From Psychrobacter immobilis (GTDB lineage: Bacteria > Pseudomonadota > Gammaproteobacteria > Pseudomonadales > Moraxellaceae), in the NCBI RefSeq assembly GCF_904846175.1, contig NZ_CAJGZM010000001.1, forward strand, positions 496,001-560,000: a stretch of 64,000 nucleotides of DNA, given 5' to 3'. The position numbers and the translations under genes were made by a program. The notes below the pieces were generated by a model. That model had not been told where the DNA came from, made no database searches, and saw only the letters and a list, made by a program, of their open reading frames with translations. This document shows, piece after piece, positions 36,461-45,814 of the stretch (positions are counted from its first letter, which is position 1; the number at the start of each line of letters is the position of its first letter).

Positions 36461-37001
36461 AGCCTATCCATTTATATAATGTTAGAGTATTTATAATGCC
36501 AAGAAGATTTGTATTTTAAAAACCTATTGTTTCCGTATCATACCTAAATTCAGAGATAACTGACGCTATTCTACACAGTTTATTGTAAGAGATTTTATCA
36601 GCCATGAAATTGATTGCGCCAATTAGGTATCTAAAAGCAGCATTTTTGCTAGATATTTCGCTCGTTTACCTAATAAAAGCTTAATTAAAAATACTAAAAA
36701 CCAGCAATCCGTGTGCTAGCATAACTTCTTTACGCATTAATCATCAAATATATTGTTCTAAGCGCAATAATTTGCTAAGATAACCGGCTTTACACGTCAA
36801 CGCTGTTTAATTATTCCAAACAGTTCTGGCGCTTGCGATGATCTATTACTAATTTAGGTGCCTTTAATAACAGATAGGTACTCTAATATCAGACATCGAC
36901 ATCATGTTTGGCGAGAGGCTGCTCGTCACCGATGATTGTTAAACCCATTATTATTGCAATCAACATTCATATTTTTATCTGTCTTTATCAAGGAGATACG
37001 C
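36461..37001. other. Divergent intergenic region upstream of rpsT
   Basis: This 541-base non-coding region contains the rpsT promoter candidate (36753-36781) and roughly 215 bases of leader with a small stem CTGTTT/AAACAG near 36803-36823. A 25-codon frame at 36932-37009 overlaps the rpsT start but lacks a ribosome binding site. Confidence 0.55.
36753..36781 (+). promoter_or_regulatory. Candidate rpsT promoter
   Basis: TTGTTC (36753-36758) and TAAGAT (36776-36781) are separated by 17 bases. It would produce a leader of about 215 bases, long enough for autoregulation by S20, but that is inference. Confidence 0.4.
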
Positions 37002-37268
37002 GTGGCTAATACTGCACAAGCTCGTAAACGCGCCCGTCAAAACACCAAACGTCGTCAGAACTCTGCGTCACAACGCTCTATGGTTCGTACTTATCTAAAA
37101 CGTGTTGACGCGGCTATCGCTGCTAAAGATTATGACGCGGCTACCGAAGCTTATAAAAAAGCGGTACCGGTTCTTGATCGTATGGCTGACAAAGGTATTA
37201 TTCATAAGAATAAAGCTGCTCGTCGTAAGAGCCGCCTAAACAAAACTATCAAAGGCTTACAAGCTTAA
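37002..37268 (+). CDS. rpsT: 30S ribosomal protein S20
   Basis: S20 is a primary 16S rRNA-binding protein of the small subunit. The 88-residue protein starts at GTG 37002 ([17 protein letters not shown]) with AAGGAG at 36990-36995; the open frame from 36936 is leader sequence. The basic helical sequence with [13 protein letters not shown] and the ending [20 protein letters not shown] is diagnostic. A GTG or UUG start is known for rpsT in other bacteria. A terminator follows 46 bases after the stop. Confidence 0.97.
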   Translation: MANTAQARKRARQNTKRRQNSASQRSMVRTYLKRVDAAIAAKDYDAATEAYKKAVPVLDRMADKGIIHKNKAARRKSRLNKTIKGLQA

Positions 37269-37314
37269 GATTGGTTGCGTTTAGACCGCATCTCGCGTTT
37301 ATAGCGTGATGACT

Positions 37315-37356
37315 AAAACCTTGTTACCGGTTCTAATACTGGGGCAAGGTTTTTTT
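37315..37356 (+). terminator. Intrinsic terminator after rpsT
   Basis: Stem AAAACCTTG / CAAGGTTTT extended inward by CCGGT / ACTGG, followed by a T-tract. Confidence 0.88.
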
Positions 37357-37444
37357 ATGCCTGCTTATTTAGTATTTTATTTATTATTTATAGCTGCTTA
37401 AAAGTGTTTAACAATTTTAGAAAATAATGTTCAGCAAAAAACGC

Positions 37445-38281
37445 TTAGGTCCATTTTACTTCTGGTGGCAATAGCAATTTGTTCGGATGAAAGCCAGCCG
37501 CACGGTAGCCATCTAATAAGGTATGTATCGGACGCACATAAACCTCACCGCGCCAGACAAGATAAGCGCTGGCTTGCTCGAAGGGTTTATCATCAAACCA
37601 CAAAAACACCCCTTCCATCATCTTTGGCCAGTCATTCCAATCAATCTCAGTCACATCAAACATCACCGCCAAAAACGCTGATAGCAAAGTATCATGACTG
37701 ACAGCGAGCATTAAATGCCCATGTTGGGGCTGATTCTGGTAAAACAGCGATAAAATATCAAGCCCACCTTGATAGGCATTTTTAGTGCCTTCAAGATTAC
37801 CTTGCAAAAAGCGATTGATAAAGTTGAGCACGCCAATTTCTTTAAATACCGGATTGGCAATCTCAGGTTCAGTCACCAGACTACCGGGTTCGACCAATAA
37901 TGACTGATGGTAAATATCACGTTGTAGCCCTGCGCCCGCCTGCATCAGCTGCGCGGTATCGATACAGCGACCAATTGGGCTTGAAATACTATCGACATCG
38001 AGCGAATACGGCAGATGTCCTGCCAACCAACGCCCCCAAGACTTTGCCAACACCCGACCTTTTTGGGTCAGCGGCAGCTGATAACTGGCAAAACCGTTAC
38101 CGTCAGAGCGCTCACGTAAAGAGTGTCTGGTAAACAAAATCAGCCGTTTATCCATCGGCAATAAGCCGACCGAAGACATCATACTGTCAGGTAAGTGAGA
38201 GGGCGCTGGTGCACTTGGCGTGTGACTCGCACGCTGCGCAGCCGATAGTTTCGATAAGGTGTTATTAGGCAGTTTACTCAT
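37445..38281 (-). CDS. Histidine phosphatase family protein
   Basis: A phosphoglycerate-mutase-like fold protein with the catalytic motif LFTRHSLRERS (RHS in place of the usual RHG), conserved Arg in SSPIGRCIDTAQLM and second catalytic His in AVSHDTLLSAFLAVMF. With the ATG at 38281 it is 278 residues; a TTG at 38320 would add 13 residues. About 50 N-terminal residues are Ser/Pro-rich and poorly conserved. No signal peptide is evident. Substrate unknown. It is on the same strand as the metallophosphoesterase, about 108 bases downstream of it, so they may be co-transcribed. Confidence 0.82.
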   Translation of the reverse strand: MSKLPNNTLSKLSAAQRASHTPSAPAPSHLPDSMMSSVGLLPMDKRLILFTRHSLRERSDGNGFASYQLPLTQKGRVLAKSWGRWLAGHLPYSLDVDSISSPIGRCIDTAQLMQAGAGLQRDIYHQSLLVEPGSLVTEPEIANPVFKEIGVLNFINRFLQGNLEGTKNAYQGGLDILSLFYQNQPQHGHLMLAVSHDTLLSAFLAVMFDVTEIDWNDWPKMMEGVFLWFDDKPFEQASAYLVWRGEVYVRPIHTLLDGYRAAGFHPNKLLLPPEVKWT

Positions 38282-38389
38282 GGTAGCAAGCGTAGCAGAT
38301 TTTTTGACATCAATGAACAAAATATAAGTTCAGTTGCAATATAGCGTATATTGCAATTATCAGTAGAAGCGCTTATTTGAGACGATTTA

Positions 38390-39184
38390 TTAAATCTCGA
38401 TTACTTTGTCCCAAGCAAATGCTAATGCAGTACTGCTCACCTCATTCGGATAAGCACGCGGATTAACAATCACACGCGTCTTATGAATTTGATAATCAAA
38501 AGCTTCATGGGTATGTCCATGTACCCAAAGCGTGGGCGCCCAATCTTCATACATCCAACTTGATAAATCACTGACGAAAGCAGCATTACTTGGCAGCTCA
38601 GCATATTTCTTAGACACAGATAATGGGCTGATACTATGATGACTCATCACTACGGTTTTTTTACCTAGTGCTTTAGCATTCATTAATGCTTGCTGTAACC
38701 ATTGACGCTGCTCAGCATGAATTTGCATTGATACTTCAGGTGAAAACAGCTCGCTACCCGCATAAATTTGCTTATAATCACGCATAAAACGTCTAACCGC
38801 TGCCATCGTATCTTCGTTAGCTTGATATTGATAATCTGTCCATAGCGTACAGCCCAAAATGCGCACCTCGCCAATATCAATATACTGACACTGTAAAACG
38901 CGCACGCCTTGATCTAATTCAGGATTATAATTATCCCAAGTTGCCAGCTTTTTATCAAAATGCAGTACATCTTCATTAAAGTACTCATGATTACCAGAGA
39001 TGGTAATTAATGGTACTTGTAAGCGCGCAGCTTGCTCTTGCAGCCACGGCATACCACTATCACTATTTGCCGTATCTCCAGCCACTAGCACGATGTCTGC
39101 GTCCGTTTTAGGGATATGTCCCATCGGGTGCGATTGACGAGAATAGCTGTCGATATGTAAGTCACTCAAAATCTGTAATTTCAT
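38390..39184 (-). CDS. Metallophosphoesterase
   Basis: A 264-residue calcineurin-like phosphoesterase with the metal-binding motifs in order: LSDLHIDS (D-x-H), VAGDTANSD (GD), ISGNHEYFNED (GNHE), VMSHHSISP (H) and WVHGHTHEAFD (GHxH). No signal peptide is visible, so it is probably cytosolic. Relatives of this short type are often annotated only as metallophosphatase; the substrate could be a nucleotide or phosphodiester. A hairpin with a T-tract lies only 47 bases upstream of its start codon. Confidence 0.9.
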   Translation of the reverse strand: MKLQILSDLHIDSYSRQSHPMGHIPKTDADIVLVAGDTANSDSGMPWLQEQAARLQVPLITISGNHEYFNEDVLHFDKKLATWDNYNPELDQGVRVLQCQYIDIGEVRILGCTLWTDYQYQANEDTMAAVRRFMRDYKQIYAGSELFSPEVSMQIHAEQRQWLQQALMNAKALGKKTVVMSHHSISPLSVSKKYAELPSNAAFVSDLSSWMYEDWAPTLWVHGHTHEAFDYQIHKTRVIVNPRAYPNEVSSTALAFAWDKVIEI

Positions 39185-39230
39185 AGGGTTTACTATTGTC
39201 CTATCATGACGTTTGCGAAAACTTGAAAGT

Positions 39231-39253
39231 AAAAAAAGCCTACTGCTAGGCTT
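39231..39253 (-). terminator. Small terminator-like hairpin upstream of metallophosphoesterase
   Basis: Stem AAGCCTA / TAGGCTT with a four-base loop and a T-tract on the minus strand. It is tandem with the pyrF terminator. Confidence 0.65.
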
Positions 39254-39307
39254 GCTATCAGCATAAATTTAACCAGTGTAGCACTTTTTTGATAATTGAA
39301 AAAAAGT

Positions 39308-39337
39308 AAAAAAGACAGCACGTTAGGCTGTCTTTTC
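39308..39337 (-). terminator. Intrinsic terminator of pyrF
   Basis: Perfect 10-bp stem AAAAGACAGC / GCTGTCTTTT with a seven-base loop and a T-tract on the minus strand, 60 bases after the pyrF stop. Confidence 0.88.
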
Positions 39338-39398
39338 TATGATTATGCTGCTAAAAATTCCCTAGCTGATTATGAAAGCCTAGAGATTTTATCAATCA

Positions 39399-40097
39399 TT
39401 AAATACTTTGAAGTATGGTTTGTAATTTAGCCGCGGGATCTGCTGCTTGGGTAATTGAGCGACCAATCACCAAATAATCAGAGCCATCATTTAACGCTTG
39501 TTTCGGCGTGCAAATACGTTTTTGATCATCGGCATTGTCGTCTAGTAGACGAATACCCGGGGTGATTAGCTTGAAATCTTGGCCACATAATACCTTGAGC
39601 GTTTTCGCTTCTTGGGCTGAGCAAACCACGCCATCAAGGCCTGCTTGTTTGGTCAGCTGTGCTAAACGGCCAACCTGAGCATCTAAGCCATCAGTGATAC
39701 CCGTTTGCATCAATGCTTGATTGTCCATAGAGGTCAGCACGGTGACGGCAATCAGTAAGGTCTCAAAACTACCATCTAACAAGCGCTGTTTGGCTAATGA
39801 CATTGCCTCTAAACCCGCGCTTGCATGCACATTGACCATCCATACGCCAAGCTCAGCTGCCGCTAATACCGCTTGTGCAGTGGTATTAGGAATGTCATGG
39901 AATTTTAAATCCAAAAATACTTCAAAATTACGCTGATGTAGGGCCTTAACTATCTCAGGACCACAGCGGGTAAACAGCTCTTTACCTACCTTTAAGCGAC
40001 ATAACGCTGGATCTAATTGGTCAGCCAGTGCTAACGAGGCATCTCTCGTCATATTATCTAAGGCAACGATGACGGGAGAAATATTTGCGTTATTCAT
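39399..40097 (-). CDS. pyrF: Orotidine 5'-phosphate decarboxylase
   Basis: PyrF performs the last step of UMP synthesis. The 232-residue protein has the catalytic block [13 protein letters not shown] (D-x-K-x-x-D), preceded by [10 protein letters not shown], and a C-terminal phosphate-binding [14 protein letters not shown] 40097 ([16 protein letters not shown]) is preferred to the TTG at 40127. It is 76 bases after lapA, and the ihfB-lapA-pyrF order is conserved in gammaproteobacteria. Confidence 0.97.
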   Translation of the reverse strand: MNNANISPVIVALDNMTRDASLALADQLDPALCRLKVGKELFTRCGPEIVKALHQRNFEVFLDLKFHDIPNTTAQAVLAAAELGVWMVNVHASAGLEAMSLAKQRLLDGSFETLLIAVTVLTSMDNQALMQTGITDGLDAQVGRLAQLTKQAGLDGVVCSAQEAKTLKVLCGQDFKLITPGIRLLDDNADDQKRICTPKQALNDGSDYLVIGRSITQAADPAAKLQTILQSI

Positions 40098-40173
40098 AGT
40101 TGTGCCACTTTCTATCGGGTTTATCAAATGATTATATACAGACCTATTAGTAATAAAATAGTCATCTAATCGA

Positions 40174-40584
40174 CTAATAGTCTCGCTTTTGCTTGGTTAA
40201 AATTGCACTGTCGTCTATATCGCTGGCAATGTCATCTTGCACATTGGTCGCTGTTGCGCCATAGACCGCCTCTTCTACCGACGGCGCATTTGCTTGACGG
40301 TCAATCACAATATTGGCTTGTGTCACCTGCTCTTGTAGATTGGCATTTAATTTTTGTAGACGTGAGATTTCCCACTTATTTTGTAGAACACGGAAGATGA
40401 GCAATGCTAGTATCATGCCAATAATGATGCCGAGTATCAGACACAGAATCAACAATAAACCCAAGTTCATCGTCGGTGCTTGTGAAAACAACAAGTTCAC
40501 CCCAACTTCAGTGTTATTGGCTAATACTAAACCTAGCGAATAAGCAAAGCTTAAAAACAGTAATACCAGCAGTAATATGCGCAT
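40174..40584 (-). CDS. lapA: LapA-family membrane protein (DUF1049)
   Basis: LapA works with LapB at the inner membrane in controlling lipopolysaccharide assembly. This 136-residue protein has two N-terminal membrane helices ([22 protein letters not shown] and [24 protein letters not shown]) enclosing the conserved N....V.L.L..AP.M.LG, then a coiled-coil stretch and an acidic tail. The start follows AGGA. It sits between ihfB and pyrF as lapA does elsewhere; lapB, which follows in E. coli, is missing here. Assignment rests on topology and position. Confidence 0.83.
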   Translation of the reverse strand: MRILLLVLLFLSFAYSLGLVLANNTEVGVNLLFSQAPTMNLGLLLILCLILGIIIGMILALLIFRVLQNKWEISRLQKLNANLQEQVTQANIVIDRQANAPSVEEAVYGATATNVQDDIASDIDDSAILTKQKRDY

Positions 40585-40814
40585 CAGACGTATCCTTTTA
40601 TGGTGAATAGTATGAAAATTTTAGCAAATAACGCAGCCATACTGACTGCTAGTAAAGACGCTTGTTGTTTAATCCCTCATATAAAGAGATTTTCTTTATA
40701 TATCTTAGCTTATTGTACTAGTTTAAGGACGAAAAGCTTTAATAGTAAGAAGCGTTAGTAATAAGCAACTCTCATAATTAAAAGATTAAATGCCTTAATA
40801 TTATGCTTACCTTA

Positions 40815-41120
40815 CTAACCGTGGGCTACTTTATCATTGACTGCTTCACGTAGCGCTTTGCCAGGCTTAAAGTGTGGAATCGCTTTGGCAGGTACTGGCA
40901 CGCTTTCCCCTGTTTTAGGGTTGCGTCCCATACGTGCACGGCGATGATGGAGACAAAAACTACCAAAGCCGCGTACCTCTACTCGGCCGTCATTGGCCAA
41001 AGTATCGGTCATCAAATTTAATATTTCGCGTACTGCATCATCGACGACGATATCTGTCATGTTGTCACAATTCGCACTCAGATTACTAATAAATTCGGAC
41101 TTGTTAATTGCTTGCTGCAT
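40815..41120 (-). CDS. ihfB: Integration host factor subunit beta
   Basis: IHF is a sequence-specific DNA-bending heterodimer. The 101-residue product has the DNABII signature [26 protein letters not shown] followed by VPAKAIPHFKPGKALREAVN, matching the beta subunit rather than HU, and it lies next to rpsA as in most gammaproteobacteria. ATG 41120 has AAGG about nine bases upstream; the GTG at 41126 is too close to it. Confidence 0.95.
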   Translation of the reverse strand: MQQAINKSEFISNLSANCDNMTDIVVDDAVREILNLMTDTLANDGRVEVRGFGSFCLHHRRARMGRNPKTGESVPVPAKAIPHFKPGKALREAVNDKVAHG

Positions 41121-41312
41121 TATCACACGGACCTTATTGATTAATGGATAAGATGATTATGAAGTAAATAATAATTTTATGATTATTTAGGTTTACGTTC
41201 ACATCTCGTTACTCAATGTTGCAAATAATAGCGGATATTAGCGTAAATAGGAATAAGAGTTTGACCTTTTATACGAAATCGCTAAGTATTTGTCTCATAC
41301 TCAAATTTAATC

Positions 41313-41346
41313 ACAAAAAAAAGCGACCGGAGTCGCTTTCTTTTTA
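41313..41346 (-). terminator. Intrinsic terminator of rpsA
   Basis: Stem AAAGCGAC / GTCGCTTT with tetraloop CGGA between an A-tract and a T-rich tract, 30 bases downstream of the rpsA stop. It would reduce read-through into ihfB. Confidence 0.88.
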
Positions 41347-41374
41347 TATGCTAATTATATCAACAATATACAGC

Positions 41375-43066
41375 TTACTGCATTTGTTCTTTGATCAAGT
41401 CACCAATAGTTTTTGGCTGTGCATCAGTACTAGCAGTAGTACTAGTAGTACCAGTGCTGCTTAGCTCTTTAATCGCTTGGCGCTCTTCAGCTTCGTCTTT
41501 TGCTTTGATTGACAGGCTGATGTTACGAGTTTTGCGATCAACACTGATGATTTTAGCTTCAACATCATCACCAACGCTCAAGTGCTTAGTTGCATCTTCA
41601 ACGCGGTCACGTTGAATCTCAGAGGCACGTAGGTACGCTTCAACTTCATCAGCAAGTTCAATAGTAGCACCTTTAGCGTCTACTTCTTTTACTTTACCAT
41701 TAACGATAGCACCGCGGTCGTTGTTGACTAGGTATTCGTTAAATGGATCTGAAGTTAATTGCTTCACACCTAGGCTGATACGATTGGCTTCTGAATCTAC
41801 AGACAATACCATTGCTTCAACGGTGTCGCCTTTATTGTAGTTACGGATAGCATCTTCACCAGTTTCATTCCAAGAAATGTCTGATAAGTGAACTAGCCCA
41901 TCAATACCGCCATCTAGACCGATAAAGATACCGAAGTCAGTGATTGATTTGATCGTACCAGTAATTTTATCACCACGCTCATGTTTCTTATCAAACTCAT
42001 CCCATGGATTGGCTAAAGTTTGTTTGATACCTAAGCTGATACGACGACGTTCTTCGTCGATATCAAGAATCATCACTTCAACTTCATCACCCACTTGAAC
42101 AACTTTCGATGGATGGATGTTTTTGTTGGTGTGATCCATCTCTGATACGTGTACTAGACCTTCAATACCTTCAGAGATTTCAGCGAAACAACCATAATCA
42201 GTTAGATTGGTTACGCGAGCTTTCACAACTGCACCTACTGGATAAGTACCGCCAACGTTATCCCAAGGATCAGTACCTAGTTGTTTTAGACCTAGGCTAA
42301 CGCGATTGCGCTCACGGTCAAATTTAAGTACTTTAACTTTAAGATCTTGACCAACTTCAACAACCTCAGATGGATGCTTGATACGGCGCCATGCCATATC
42401 AGTGATGTGCAATAGACCATCAATACCACCAAGATCAACGAATGCACCGTAATCAGTAAGGTTCTTAACGATACCTTCGATCTCGATACCTTCTTCAAGC
42501 TTGTTCAATAGCTCTTCGCGCTCAGCTGAGTTTTCAGCTTCCATAACCGCACGGCGACTAACGACAACGTTGTTACGTTTTTGATCAAGTTTGATAACTT
42601 TAAATTCTAACTCTTTACCTTCAAGATGCGTCGTATCACGGATAGGACGTACATCTACTAAAGAACCTGGCAAAAACGCGCGTACTGAACCGATATCCAC
42701 GGTAAAGCCGCCTTTTACTTTACTAGAAATAATACCTTTTACAATCTCATCGTTATCAGAGATTTTTTCAAGGAAATTCCAAGTCTCAACGCGTTTGGCT
42801 TTTTCACGTGACAGTAAGGTTTGACCCATACCGTTATCAACTGCTTCAACCACTACGTCTACTGTATCGCCAACTTCAACTTCAAGTTCGCCTTCTTCGC
42901 TTAAAAACTCTTCACGAGCGACGATACCTTCAGATTTTAGACCCGTATCAACAGTGATCCAGTCGTTATCGATGGCGACAACAGTACCGGTGATAACCGA
43001 GCCACGCTCGATATCCAGACCTGTTTCTTCGATGCTCGCTTCAAATAGTTCAGCAAATGATTCCAT
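41375..43066 (-). CDS. rpsA: 30S ribosomal protein S1
   Basis: S1 brings mRNA to the 30S subunit. The 563-residue protein contains six S1 OB-fold repeats in order, visible as [16 protein letters not shown] (first), the degenerate second repeat, then four closely similar repeats with [74 protein letters not shown] and a last [22 protein letters not shown]. The start follows AAAGGT. The C-terminus has a short Ser/Thr run (about 538-550). cmk is immediately upstream on the same strand with a 237-base spacer, as in E. coli cmk-rpsA-ihfB. Confidence 0.98.
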   Translation of the reverse strand: MESFAELFEASIEETGLDIERGSVITGTVVAIDNDWITVDTGLKSEGIVAREEFLSEEGELEVEVGDTVDVVVEAVDNGMGQTLLSREKAKRVETWNFLEKISDNDEIVKGIISSKVKGGFTVDIGSVRAFLPGSLVDVRPIRDTTHLEGKELEFKVIKLDQKRNNVVVSRRAVMEAENSAEREELLNKLEEGIEIEGIVKNLTDYGAFVDLGGIDGLLHITDMAWRRIKHPSEVVEVGQDLKVKVLKFDRERNRVSLGLKQLGTDPWDNVGGTYPVGAVVKARVTNLTDYGCFAEISEGIEGLVHVSEMDHTNKNIHPSKVVQVGDEVEVMILDIDEERRRISLGIKQTLANPWDEFDKKHERGDKITGTIKSITDFGIFIGLDGGIDGLVHLSDISWNETGEDAIRNYNKGDTVEAMVLSVDSEANRISLGVKQLTSDPFNEYLVNNDRGAIVNGKVKEVDAKGATIELADEVEAYLRASEIQRDRVEDATKHLSVGDDVEAKIISVDRKTRNISLSIKAKDEAEERQAIKELSSTGTTSTTASTDAQPKTIGDLIKEQMQ

Positions 43067-43303
43067 TATGTCTACCTTTGTATAGCCGTATCCTGTCCAG
43101 CACAGTACGGATCAAATGTATGATTGCATAAAACGAGAATACTGGTTTTATATCCTATGCAGCCATATATAAAAACGTTTGTTGCTAATAAGCGAATGGG
43201 TCAGCAAACTCACTAGCAACAACTGTCTTATAATTACCTTCTATAATTTTATACTAAAATGAAAGCCATAGGAAACCTTTTAGTACTTAATATGTTGTTT
43301 TTA

Positions 43304-44068
43304 TTAACGATTAAAACAAATACCTTGATCCTGACAATGTTTTTTTACCAGCTCATAAACCGCATCAGCGTCTAGGTTTGAGCTGTCTAAAACCAGCGCA
43401 TCTTCTGCAGCCTTTGACGGTGCCACCGCTCGGTTTTCATCACGATCATCACGCGCTTTAATCGTCGCAAGAATCGCTTCAAAATCTGCAGCTTGTCCAG
43501 CCTGTAAAAGCTGTGCTACTCGCCGCTCTGCACGGGCTTTGGCACTTGCGGTCAGATAGACCTTAACATCGGCATCGGGGAAAACCACGGTACCCATATC
43601 GCGACCATCGGCAACTAATCCTGATTGGGTCGCCATGTCTTGCTGCAATTTAAGCAACGCTTGACGCACCTTTGGATAAACTGCGACTTGTGAAGCATAA
43701 CCGCCAACGGTTTCATTGCGTACTTGCTCGCCAATCTTGGCACCATTGACAATGATATCCACGCGCCCTGAATCAGTATTAGGCTCAAACACGATCTGCA
43801 AACTTTGAGTCAATGCTAACAGTGCCGCCTCATCAATATTTTGCTCGCCAGCGACATTTAGCAAACCGGCTTCAAACGCCTTTAGACCGACAATACGATA
43901 TAAAGCCCCTGAATCTAACAACTGATAGCCTAATGTTTGCGCTAAGCGCCAAGTAACCGTACCTTTACCTGCCCCACTGGGACCATCAATACAGATAACC
44001 GGATAGCGCAATGATGGCGTATCACTATTGTCATTAGTATTAGCCTCAAGTGTAAATAAAGCAGTCAT
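43304..44068 (-). CDS. cmk: Cytidylate kinase
   Basis: Cmk phosphorylates CMP and dCMP. The 254-residue protein has the P-loop IDGPSGAGKGTVTWRLA, LLDSGALYR, the NMP-binding RNETVGGYASQVA and the conserved VADGRDMGTVVFPDA and KARDDRDENRAVAP lid segment. The N-terminus carries about 20 extra residues before the P-loop. ATG 44068 is preferred; a GTG at 44077 is possible. The order cmk-rpsA is conserved. Confidence 0.96.
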   Translation of the reverse strand: MTALFTLEANTNDNSDTPSLRYPVICIDGPSGAGKGTVTWRLAQTLGYQLLDSGALYRIVGLKAFEAGLLNVAGEQNIDEAALLALTQSLQIVFEPNTDSGRVDIIVNGAKIGEQVRNETVGGYASQVAVYPKVRQALLKLQQDMATQSGLVADGRDMGTVVFPDADVKVYLTASAKARAERRVAQLLQAGQAADFEAILATIKARDDRDENRAVAPSKAAEDALVLDSSNLDADAVYELVKKHCQDQGICFNR

Positions 44069-44254
44069 AACAGTCACTTAATCGTCGGCACAGCTTACAA
44101 AATGGTAAAAAGCTGAATTTCTACTGGTTTATCAAGCGCTTGCACGCCGACAAACTTGTTCGTAAGCAAATAGGGCGATAGTATAGCAAACAAACTTCCC
44201 TATCACTAGCAGTGAGCATAATATCTTGTTAATGGTTTATCGTGACTGAAACTT

Positions 44255-44806
44255 TTACCGCTTGTTCTCTTTTACCGCTTGGCGGCGTTGTCGAAAAAAA
44301 TCCTTCAGCATCTGACTGCTATGCTGACTACACAAGCCTTTATGTACTTGAATACTATGATTATAAAAGGACTGTGCCGCCAAGTTCATTTGACTACCAA
44401 CCATGCCAGCCCTCGGCTCACTTGCGGCATAAATAAGTCTATCCACGCGCGCATGAATAAGCGCCCCAATACACATGGTACACGGCTCTAAAGTCACATA
44501 TAACGTCGTCTGTAATGGCAAGCGATAATTATTTAAACGCCTGCAAGCATCTCTTAACGCGATAATTTCCGCATGAGCAGTCGCATCATGACGTCCGATC
44601 GGCTCATTAAACCCTTGCCCAATTATGTGCTTATTGTGCACCAGTATCGCCCCTACTGGCACTTCTTCACGCGCAGCGCCTTGCTTGGCAAGCTCAAGGG
44701 CTTCTTGCATCCAGTGAACATCTCGAAGTGACCAAAATGTACTCGTTGATATCGGATTGCTCGCTAACTGATATGGTTGCAAGCTTATCGTTTGTGTCTG
44801 CTTCAT
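44255..44806 (-). CDS. tadA: tRNA-specific adenosine deaminase
   Basis: TadA converts A34 to inosine in tRNA-Arg(ACG). The 183-residue protein has the zinc/catalytic motifs DATAHAEIIALRDAC (HAE) and LYVTLEPCTMCIGALIHARVDRLIYAA (PCxxC), plus the TadA-specific EPRAGMVGSQMNL region and a basic C-terminus ending FFRQRRQAVKENKR. The first about 25 residues are unconserved and no ribosome binding site is obvious, so the start could be a little downstream. Confidence 0.95.
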   Translation of the reverse strand: MKQTQTISLQPYQLASNPISTSTFWSLRDVHWMQEALELAKQGAAREEVPVGAILVHNKHIIGQGFNEPIGRHDATAHAEIIALRDACRRLNNYRLPLQTTLYVTLEPCTMCIGALIHARVDRLIYAASEPRAGMVGSQMNLAAQSFYNHSIQVHKGLCSQHSSQMLKDFFRQRRQAVKENKR

Positions 44807-44871
44807 TTATTAGTACAACTATTGTGACAACAATTATTTTGAAAACTACTTTTGACAACCATCTTTAACTA

Positions 44872-45609
44872 CTACTGCGGTAACTGCCAGTCGATAGGCG
44901 TTTGACAGTACTGTACCAGATAATCATTGGTTTTAGAAAATGGCTTAGAACCAAAAAACCCACCGCGGTTGGCAGCAAGTGGCGACGGATGCACAGCGGT
45001 CAGAATCAGATGTTTATCGGTATTAATATACTTGCCTTTCTTCTGCGCTTTACTGCCCCACAATATGAATACGGTATGCTCTGTTTGTTCATTAACCACA
45101 TCAATGACCGCATCGGTAAACTGCTCCCAACCTTTATTCTGATGGCTGTTTGGCTCTCCTTCTCTCACGGTCAATGAGCTGTTTAATAATAACACCCCTT
45201 GCTGCGCCCAATAAGTTAGATCACCATGTTTTGACGGTGCGATACCAATATCACTTGCCATCTCTTTCAACAAGTTGTTCAGTGACGGTGGCTTTGGAAT
45301 GGCTTTGGGCACTGAAAATGATAAGCCCATTGCTTGCCCTGGTCCGTGATAAGGATCTTGACCTAAGATAACAACTTTAACCTGTGATAAAGGTGTTAAG
45401 TTCAACGCATTAAACATCAAAGGGGCTGGTGGATAGATACTATCGTCTGATTGATAGGCTTCCTTTAAGAAGGCACGTAAGCTATCCATATTGTCAGAGG
45501 TTAATTCTTCTGCTAAGGCGTTCTTCCAGTCTTCTGGTAAACGTACATTATCTAAAATCGCTTGTTTTTGGGCATCGGTTTTTGCGGATTTTTCGTGGAA
45601 CAATTCCAT
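44872..45609 (-). CDS. ung: Uracil-DNA glycosylase
   Basis: Ung removes uracil from DNA as the first step of base excision repair. The 245-residue family-1 enzyme has the water-activating motif VVILGQDPYHGPGQAMGLSFSV, LLLNSSLTVREG, FILWGSKAQ and the DNA-intercalation loop HPSPLAANRGGFFG (one Gly more than the usual RGFFG). AAGGAC lies just before the ATG. It lies upstream of tadA on the same strand with a 65-base spacer. Confidence 0.97.
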   Translation of the reverse strand: MELFHEKSAKTDAQKQAILDNVRLPEDWKNALAEELTSDNMDSLRAFLKEAYQSDDSIYPPAPLMFNALNLTPLSQVKVVILGQDPYHGPGQAMGLSFSVPKAIPKPPSLNNLLKEMASDIGIAPSKHGDLTYWAQQGVLLLNSSLTVREGEPNSHQNKGWEQFTDAVIDVVNEQTEHTVFILWGSKAQKKGKYINTDKHLILTAVHPSPLAANRGGFFGSKPFSKTNDYLVQYCQTPIDWQLPQ

Positions 45610-45762
45610 GGTATGTCCTTTTTTATTTGTTATAAGATAATAAAAATGTTGTCGCTAATGGTTTACGGTGCATTTGAAAATTCCTAGCAGTAAAAATTCC
45701 TAGCAGTAAGACTTATAAGTGGCATGATTATAACCTATGGCATTATCATAAATTATAGCAAT

Positions 45763-45794
45763 AAAAAAACGGCTACTGTAGTAACCGTTTTTTT
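45763..45794 (-). terminator. Intrinsic terminator of clpA
   Basis: A-tract, stem AAAACGG.TAC / GTA.CCGTTTT with one mismatch, T-tract; 21 bases after the clpA stop. Confidence 0.88.
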
Positions 45795-45814
45795 ATTGCA
45801 GTGCGACAAATACA

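Noticed and set aside
36932..37009. 25-codon upstream frame overlapping the rpsT GTG start
   Set aside because: Could be a coupling peptide, but has no ribosome binding site of its own and the rpsT AAGGAG lies inside it.
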